Shown in pieces: positions 13,875 through 17,439 of a stretch of 17,439 nucleotides of DNA. A model generated the notes under the pieces. That model was not told the DNA's origin. It ran no database searches and saw only the letters and a program-made list of their open reading frames with translations. The stretch's first letter is position 1. The number at the start of each line of letters is the position of its first letter. The stretch is from ChocPot-Mid sp964511865. GTDB taxonomy: Bacteria > Bacteroidota > Ignavibacteria > Kapaibacteriales > UBA2268. Position numbers and translations under genes: made by a program. The stretch is taken from contig CAZEHW010000054.1 of the NCBI GenBank assembly GCA_964511865.1, forward strand, positions 1-17,439. The letters run 5' to 3'.

Positions 13875-14978
13875 TTATTCCGAATTAGTATCAATCCTCT
13901 TCATAAAATTATATGGAACAGGGGCTATTCCGACACCATATTTTTGGAATAATTTATTAACAAATTCTTTTGTACTCTCGTTTACATTGAAATAATCGTA
14001 GTCTCTGATAAATTCCTTTTTATCTGGATTCTCTTTAAGATATGCACCTAAACACATTGCCTCGGCAAAGCATCCATAAAGAACATTTTCGGTTAATCCG
14101 CAGATTTCCGGATTAAAGAAAAATTCCAGTCCTTCAGCGACATAGGCATTTCCACCATCTTGCCTTATGACATTATTGCATTTGACAAATTCTTCCTCAG
14201 GAAAACCATACGGTACTGCAACATCAATCACATGTATCGGCTGGCTGTCTTGCATGTAGTTTATACAATCTGATGTAATAATACTTTTCGGATTATGTGT
14301 GCAGTTTATAATTGCAGTTATTTTCTTAGCTTCTGCTTGAGGAATATTTTGAATTGTATCGAACACTTTGATATTGTTTATATTTATTAGCTCTTTCAAT
14401 TCTTTTGTATGACTGCTGATGATATAGATTTGTTCCGGGTTCATATTTTTCATTAGTAGATGCTTTAATGCATCAGTGCCTAGTAGTCCCAGACCATTAA
14501 TCAAAATACAATTTCCATTTTGATTTACATTAGTATTTTCTACGATTCTGTTAATTTCTGCATTAAATATTACAGATGTCCCATTATCTCCATTTGTGAA
14601 AATTACATCAGGACAAAGCTCCTGAATAGTGAATCCCTCACTATCTGGTAATCCTTCAAAATTAACTTTTATCTCTGCTTCCTTGCCGAAAAGCCGCTTT
14701 GTAGAAGCCGCAAGTAAAATAATTTTAACATCAAATCTTTCAACAGCATATTTCAAAGCAAGAAGAAATTGTTTTCGTGATTTGAGGATACCTTGTTTGT
14801 ACATACTATCTTCGGAAAACATTTCTAATACAATGAGACTACCAAGGATTGAATCATACAATTCAAAAAATACAGGTTTATAGAAAGAATTATTTTGTGG
14901 AATTCCTTGACTAAGAGTAAAATCATGTTTATTCTTACCATTGGTTAAATTTGAAAAAAACAAGTAATCAATTATCAT
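13875..14978 (-). CDS. Rossmann-fold dehydrogenase related to long-chain acyl-ACP reductase
   Basis: A 367-residue cytoplasmic protein with a central NAD(P)-binding domain: ILINGLGLLGTDALKHLL carries GLGLLG at 162-167. Before it, VIFTNGDNGTSVIFNAEINRIV resembles the TTGN-type segment of acyl-ACP reductases (cyanobacterial AAR family). After it come IINCTHNP, IDVAVPYGFP (251-260), RQDGGNAYV and GCFAEAMCLGAYL (302-314), in the order found in AAR and, more distantly, in shikimate/quinate dehydrogenases and glutamyl-tRNA reductase. A catalytic cysteine cannot be assigned by eye. AAR would reduce fatty acyl-ACP to aldehyde; I do not claim that activity here. The N-terminal 80 residues are unlike anything I recognise. 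There is no Shine-Dalgarno. The gene stands alone and its leader contains the palindrome at 15153-15268. Confidence 0.6.
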   Translation of the reverse strand: MIIDYLFFSNLTNGKNKHDFTLSQGIPQNNSFYKPVFFELYDSILGSLIVLEMFSEDSMYKQGILKSRKQFLLALKYAVERFDVKIILLAASTKRLFGKEAEIKVNFEGLPDSEGFTIQELCPDVIFTNGDNGTSVIFNAEINRIVENTNVNQNGNCILINGLGLLGTDALKHLLMKNMNPEQIYIISSHTKELKELININNIKVFDTIQNIPQAEAKKITAIINCTHNPKSIITSDCINYMQDSQPIHVIDVAVPYGFPEEEFVKCNNVIRQDGGNAYVAEGLEFFFNPEICGLTENVLYGCFAEAMCLGAYLKENPDKKEFIRDYDYFNVNESTKEFVNKLFQKYGVGIAPVPYNFMKRIDTNSE

Positions 14979-15041
14979 TTAATTCTAATCCAGTTATTAA
15001 TTTTTTAAATAATTTTCTTTTTTGTAAACCCTTCCTTCACT

Positions 15042-15120
15042 GTCAGAATCACAGATTTTCGCAGATTAAAGGATTTCGCAGAAAAAATATTCTGTGTAAT
15101 CTGATTAATCGGTGCATATC
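15042..15120. repeat. Decayed CAGATT-rich intergenic repeat
   Basis: TTTCGCAGA occurs twice (15057-15065, 15073-15081), CAGATTA (15062-15068) is inverted as TAATCTG (15097-15103), and TCTGTGTAATC follows. This matches the style of CAGATT/AATCTGTG intergenic repeats I know from Bacteroidota and other genomes. It is part of the 418-base gap 14979-15396, whose remaining parts are T-rich with no gene. Confidence 0.5.
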
Positions 15121-15126
15121 AGCATT

Positions 15127-15297
15127 AAAAAAGGGCATTTTCACAATTTGTACTAAGCTGAGGTACTGGTATACCCTGAATAGATACAAAAGGAAAACGC
15201 CCCGATTCCTCGGAGCGTGCCTTTTTCTACGTATCTATTCAATTAAAAATTACCAGTTTTCAACTTAGAACGCAGTAAGACAACGCTTACAAATTTA
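15127..15297 (-). ncRNA. Candidate structured RNA: nested imperfect palindrome with U-tail on the minus strand
   Basis: Nested arms pair in order: CTAAGnTGA (15153-) with the TCAACTTAG end (-15268), ACTGGTA (15165-15171) with TACCAGT (15251-15257), and GAATAGATAC (15178-15187) with GTATCTATTC (15231-15240, perfect). Inside these, AAAAGG pairs with CCTTTT (15220-15225), CGC with GCG, and CCGA with TCGG around the loop TTCC. An outer AATTTGTA/TACAAATT pair (15145-15152, 15288-15295) encloses a small GTAAG/CTTAC hairpin. Read on the minus strand, the end can pair differently: GGGCGTTTTC (15202-15193) with GAAAATGCCC (15142-15133), followed at once by six Us (15132-15127), like a terminator. A minus-strand TAAATTTG box (15297-15290) could be a -7 element. 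It could be a 6S-like RNA, a switch in the leader of the Rossmann gene, or a palindromic mobile remnant. Confidence 0.4.
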
Positions 15298-15396
15298 TTT
15301 TAGTTATTTAGTTTTTTTTAATTTCCTTTCAATTATTTTTTTTATTAAATTTTTCTGCAACATATTTATATTTAAAATACAAAAAAATTAGAATAA

Positions 15397-15936
15397 TCAT
15401 TTCCTTTTAATTGTATGCTTAACTTTTAACAAAGCAAAGTTTAACTCAATGGTGGTTTCACTTTGCTCTATGTGAAGATTATCATCAATTAATTCAGATA
15501 TAATCTCATTACTTTTTTGAATCAGACTTTTCTTTTTCTTTTCGTCAGCAGTAATGCTAATATCCCGTATAGCATTTGTCAAACTCTTTACTTTTGCAAA
15601 TGTTTCAATAATTGCAAGGGTTGTTTGAGTAGCTATTTTGCTTTTTAATATTGTTGCGAGCATATACAAACCCTTTTCAGTGAAAGCTTTAGGGAACGCT
15701 CTTGAAAATTTCAAGTGATTGAGGTGGTGGAAATTTTCCACCAGTTCATTTTTTTCATTTTTTGATAATTCAAAGACGTATCCTTCAGGGAATTTATCGG
15801 GATTGTTTTTTACTGCTTTATTAATATCTCTTGTTTCAACATTGTATAAAACAGCAAGGTCGCTGTCAATGATAATTTGTTGATTTCGGAGAATGATTAT
15901 TTTCCTGTTAACTTCTTCAAATTTAACAATATTCAT
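15397..15936 (-). CDS. ORF6N-domain protein
   Basis: A 179-residue protein with an N-terminal ORF6N domain (residues about 10-95): IIILRNQQIIIDSDLAVLYNVETRDINKAVKNN, KFPEGYVFEL and FTEKGLYMLATILKS match the family well. ORF6N domains are thought to bind DNA and are common in phage anti-repressor-like proteins and in many stand-alone chromosomal genes of Bacteroidota. The C-terminal half is Lys/Glu-rich and probably helical (KVKSLTNAIRD...KKKKSLIQKSNEIISEL), perhaps a coiled coil for oligomerisation. No other phage genes are near, so this is an isolated cargo-type gene rather than part of a prophage. The start at ATG 15936 has only AT-rich sequence before it. Bases 15937-16088 hold nothing I recognise. 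Confidence 0.88.
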   Translation of the reverse strand: MNIVKFEEVNRKIIILRNQQIIIDSDLAVLYNVETRDINKAVKNNPDKFPEGYVFELSKNEKNELVENFHHLNHLKFSRAFPKAFTEKGLYMLATILKSKIATQTTLAIIETFAKVKSLTNAIRDISITADEKKKKSLIQKSNEIISELIDDNLHIEQSETTIELNFALLKVKHTIKRK

Positions 15937-16088
15937 ATCAATTAATTTTTAATTTAAATTCTTGCCTTAATATAGATTTAAAGATAATTTTCTACCTTAA
16001 TCATTGTTCCTTCTTACTAAAATAATCATTATTCCTTTCATTTGCAAAATAAAACAGATTGATTGAAATTAGCAAGAATTCAAGTTAC

Positions 16089-16883
16089 TCACTTCACCTT
16101 ATATCTTTTCAGCAAACTCTCAAATCCATTGACGTATTCTACTTTTTCAAATGTTGATGAGGGCTCGGTTATTGTATTTATTGTGTAAGAGTCTCTTTGT
16201 ATTTTATATAATCCAATGCCTTCGGCAAGCTGATATTTATCGTAATATTTCATGAGCCGGTTTACTAAAAGAGTGTCATGACTGGTTTCAGTTAGTTTCC
16301 TGACTTTTTTGTATTCCAGCTTACTGTCGTATTTATTCGAATATATCTTTGTTAAATATCTGTGGCTATCAAAATCAATAGAGTCAACATAAGTGTATTC
16401 TCCATTGATTGTATGCCAATAATTTGCTGAATATGTCCGTTCTTCTACAATGAGTTTATAATTATTAATTAGTTCTTTATAAACATTGTAAATGATATTT
16501 ATTTTGGATTCAAATCTGATAATGGGAAACCATGTGCTTTCCAGACCGGGAATAGGAACTGAATTTGAATCGTATAATCGGTTGATATTATTATTACTAT
16601 AAGAAAATATGAGTGTATCCAATACATCACCGTTTCTGTAGCGTACAAAATTGTAAGCCGGTTCACCAAAATAATTGACAGATGATTCAATCACAAGCGA
16701 ATCTTCGACCTGAGTTGAACTTATTGGATTATTATTGATGTCCTTTTCATAACTGTTGTATATCCAGTAATTGCCAACATTAAGAGGAAACATCTTATTG
16801 TTTGAATCCGGCTGTGGTTCAGTGGTTTCTTCACAACTCACAGCCATGAATAGAAAAATAATTACCGTTAATATTTTATACAT
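16089..16883 (-). CDS. Lipoprotein with PLxVGNxWxY motif, second copy
   Basis: A predicted lipid-anchored exported protein, 264 residues from ATG 16883. The frame extends to GTG 16892, but MYKILTVIIFLFMAVSC from the ATG gives a proper signal peptide ending in lipobox AVSC. After a Glu/Pro/Asn linker comes KMFPLNVGNYWIYNSYE, which parallels IIPLAVGNTWNYKVK of the lipoprotein at 2418-3029. A long beta-rich region follows, and the end EGIGLYKIQR...LKRYKVK parallels the GVGLVSEIA...VSYKLK end of the other. The two appear to be paralogues of one surface-lipoprotein family with unknown role, this one about 60 residues longer. It is upstream of the ORF6N gene on the same strand with a 150-base gap; a functional link is not evident. 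Confidence 0.8.
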   Translation of the reverse strand: MYKILTVIIFLFMAVSCEETTEPQPDSNNKMFPLNVGNYWIYNSYEKDINNNPISSTQVEDSLVIESSVNYFGEPAYNFVRYRNGDVLDTLIFSYSNNNINRLYDSNSVPIPGLESTWFPIIRFESKINIIYNVYKELINNYKLIVEERTYSANYWHTINGEYTYVDSIDFDSHRYLTKIYSNKYDSKLEYKKVRKLTETSHDTLLVNRLMKYYDKYQLAEGIGLYKIQRDSYTINTITEPSSTFEKVEYVNGFESLLKRYKVK

Positions 16884-16938
16884 AATAATCACATATTATT
16901 TATTGATTTCAATTTTACAAAATTAGTGAATATTTTGC

Positions 16939-17066
16939 AATTAGGGGTTTAGGTTGTTAGGCATTTAGGGGTTTAGGGGATTAGACTGTTAGGCAGTTAG
17001 GGGTTTAGGGGATTAGACTGTTAGGTATTTAGGGGATTAGGCAATTAGACTGTTAGGGGATTTGGG
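16939..17066 (+). repeat. Octamer tandem array, 16 units
   Basis: Sixteen exact 8-base units share the core TTAG at positions 3-6 (pattern NNTTAGNN; only the last unit, GATTTGGG, breaks it). Flanking dinucleotides take few values (GG, GC, AC, GT after the core; AT, GT, GA, TG before). It fills the gap between the divergent lipoprotein and DHH genes, so both promoters would have to lie beside or within it. Confidence 0.95.
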
Positions 17067-17137
17067 TTGATATGGAAAATGAATAAATAGGTATATTTGT
17101 AGTATATTATTTTGTAAAAATTAAATTTAATAGATTA

Positions 17138-17439
17138 ATGAGTGTAAATATTACTGAAGATACCAAGAAAATATTTGAGCAAATTCACAAAATTATTGAT
17201 GAATCGAAAAGAATAACGATAACGACACATGTAAATCCTGACGGCGATGCTATTGGCTCTACACTTGCATTTTATCACTATCTTTGCTCGCTTGGTAAAG
17301 AATGCCGGATTATTATTCATAGTCCTGTCCCATATAATTTTCAGTTTCTGGCGGGAGCCGGGTTAATTACTAATTACCAATTACTAATTACTAATGAAGA
17401 CATCCTTCGACAAGCTCAGGATGACGGATTGAGACCGGA
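17138..17439 (+). CDS. nrnA: DHH family phosphoesterase, N-terminal part (NrnA-like)
   Basis: The first 100 codons of a gene cut by the window edge. ITITTHVNPDGDAIGSTLAFYHYL (residues about 27-50) carries the HxNPDGDAxGS motif of the DHH/DHHA1 phosphoesterases of the NrnA type, which degrade nano-RNA and dephosphorylate pAp using manganese; His and the two Asp are metal ligands. A start at ATG 17138 places the motif at the usual distance from the N-terminus. From about residue 76 the sequence stops looking like the family: LITNYQLLITNEDILRQAQDDGLRP is encoded by a heptamer array (17363-17397) and the 25-bp repeat (17400-17424), yet the frame stays open to the edge. The gene may carry a tolerated in-frame insertion or may be disrupted further on; this cannot be decided here. 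Confidence 0.85.
   Translation, partial: MSVNITEDTKKIFEQIHKIIDESKRITITTHVNPDGDAIGSTLAFYHYLCSLGKECRIIIHSPVPYNFQFLAGAGLITNYQLLITNEDILRQAQDDGLRP
17363..17397 (+). repeat. Heptamer array inside the DHH gene
   Basis: Five 7-base units: TTAATTA, CTAATTA, CCAATTA, CTAATTA, CTAATGA. It is translated in the DHH phosphoesterase frame as LITNYQLLITNE and leads directly into the 25-bp repeat. Confidence 0.85.
17400..17424 (+). repeat. 25-bp dispersed repeat, copy 2, inside the DHH gene
   Basis: Identical to 11916-11940 over 25 bases, with the same CATCCT/AGGATG arms. In this reading frame it encodes DILRQAQDD. Copy 1 has the same orientation and is likewise preceded by a heptamer array. Confidence 0.88.

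Noticed and set aside
14951..15268. 105-codon plus-strand frame
   Set aside because: It spans the start of the minus-strand gene, the CAGATT repeat and the palindrome; low-complexity composition and no family resemblance.
15397..15936. Prophage region suggested by the ORF6N protein
   Set aside because: No integrase, capsid, terminase or attachment site is visible; ORF6N genes are often isolated.
16939..17066. Telomere-like TTAGGG repeat
   Set aside because: The period is eight, not six, and the bases around TTAG vary; it belongs to the same class as the other short arrays.

Overview
The window is AT-rich bacterial DNA. It most resembles the Bacteroidota/Chlorobiota (FCB) side of the tree: an Ignavibacteria-, Kapabacteria- or Bacteroidetes-like anaerobe or facultative anaerobe. 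This placement is an inference. It rests on a promoter of the form TTG-N20-TAnnTTTG before the HU gene, a HmuY-like C-terminus at the left edge, two lipoproteins sharing a PLxVGNxW motif, an ORF6N-domain protein, mixed use of Shine-Dalgarno sites, and many degenerate 7/8-base tandem arrays between genes.

Layout. Bases 1-154 hold the tail of a HmuY-like secreted protein, followed by a terminator. Bases 353-2163 hold nadA and nadC, translationally overlapping (aspartate to NAD). A heptamer array begins on the nadC stop codon, then a lipoprotein gene follows, and then a second, diverged copy of the nadC 3' end (3049-3105), which suggests the intervening DNA was inserted at the end of nadC. Bases 3270-6840 carry housekeeping genes: a CoA-binding protein, pgsA, HU (own promoter and terminator), pyrB and prmC.

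Bases 7071-13741 carry the most interesting unit, a same-strand redox cluster. It encodes a NuoE/HydC-like [2Fe-2S] protein with a cysteine-rich C-terminal extension, a 1062-residue fusion of a NuoF/HydB-like flavoprotein to a GltD/NfnB-like NADPH/FAD domain, a 225-residue NuoG/HydA N-terminal-like Fe-S protein, and a glutamate-synthase-type FMN protein with its own N-terminal Cys motif. The parts match the HydBC core of electron-bifurcating enzymes combined with the GltD module seen in Nfn and Stn transhydrogenases, plus a GltB-type FMN site. I infer a soluble cytoplasmic complex linking NAD(H), NADP(H), Fe-S carriers and an unknown, perhaps glutamate-related, substrate. Its reaction cannot be read from the sequence.

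Bases 13875-16883 are on the minus strand: an acyl-ACP-reductase-like Rossmann protein, an ORF6N-domain protein and a second lipoprotein. Between the first two lies a gene-free stretch with a decayed repeat and a 116-bp imperfect palindrome that may be a structured RNA. Bases 16939-17066 are a 16-unit octamer array. The window ends inside a DHH phosphoesterase (NrnA-like) gene whose frame runs through a heptamer array and a 25-bp dispersed repeat.

The second theme is therefore repeat invasion. At least eight degenerate 7- or 8-base arrays occur in 17 kb; four begin at stop codons and two lie in frame inside conserved genes.
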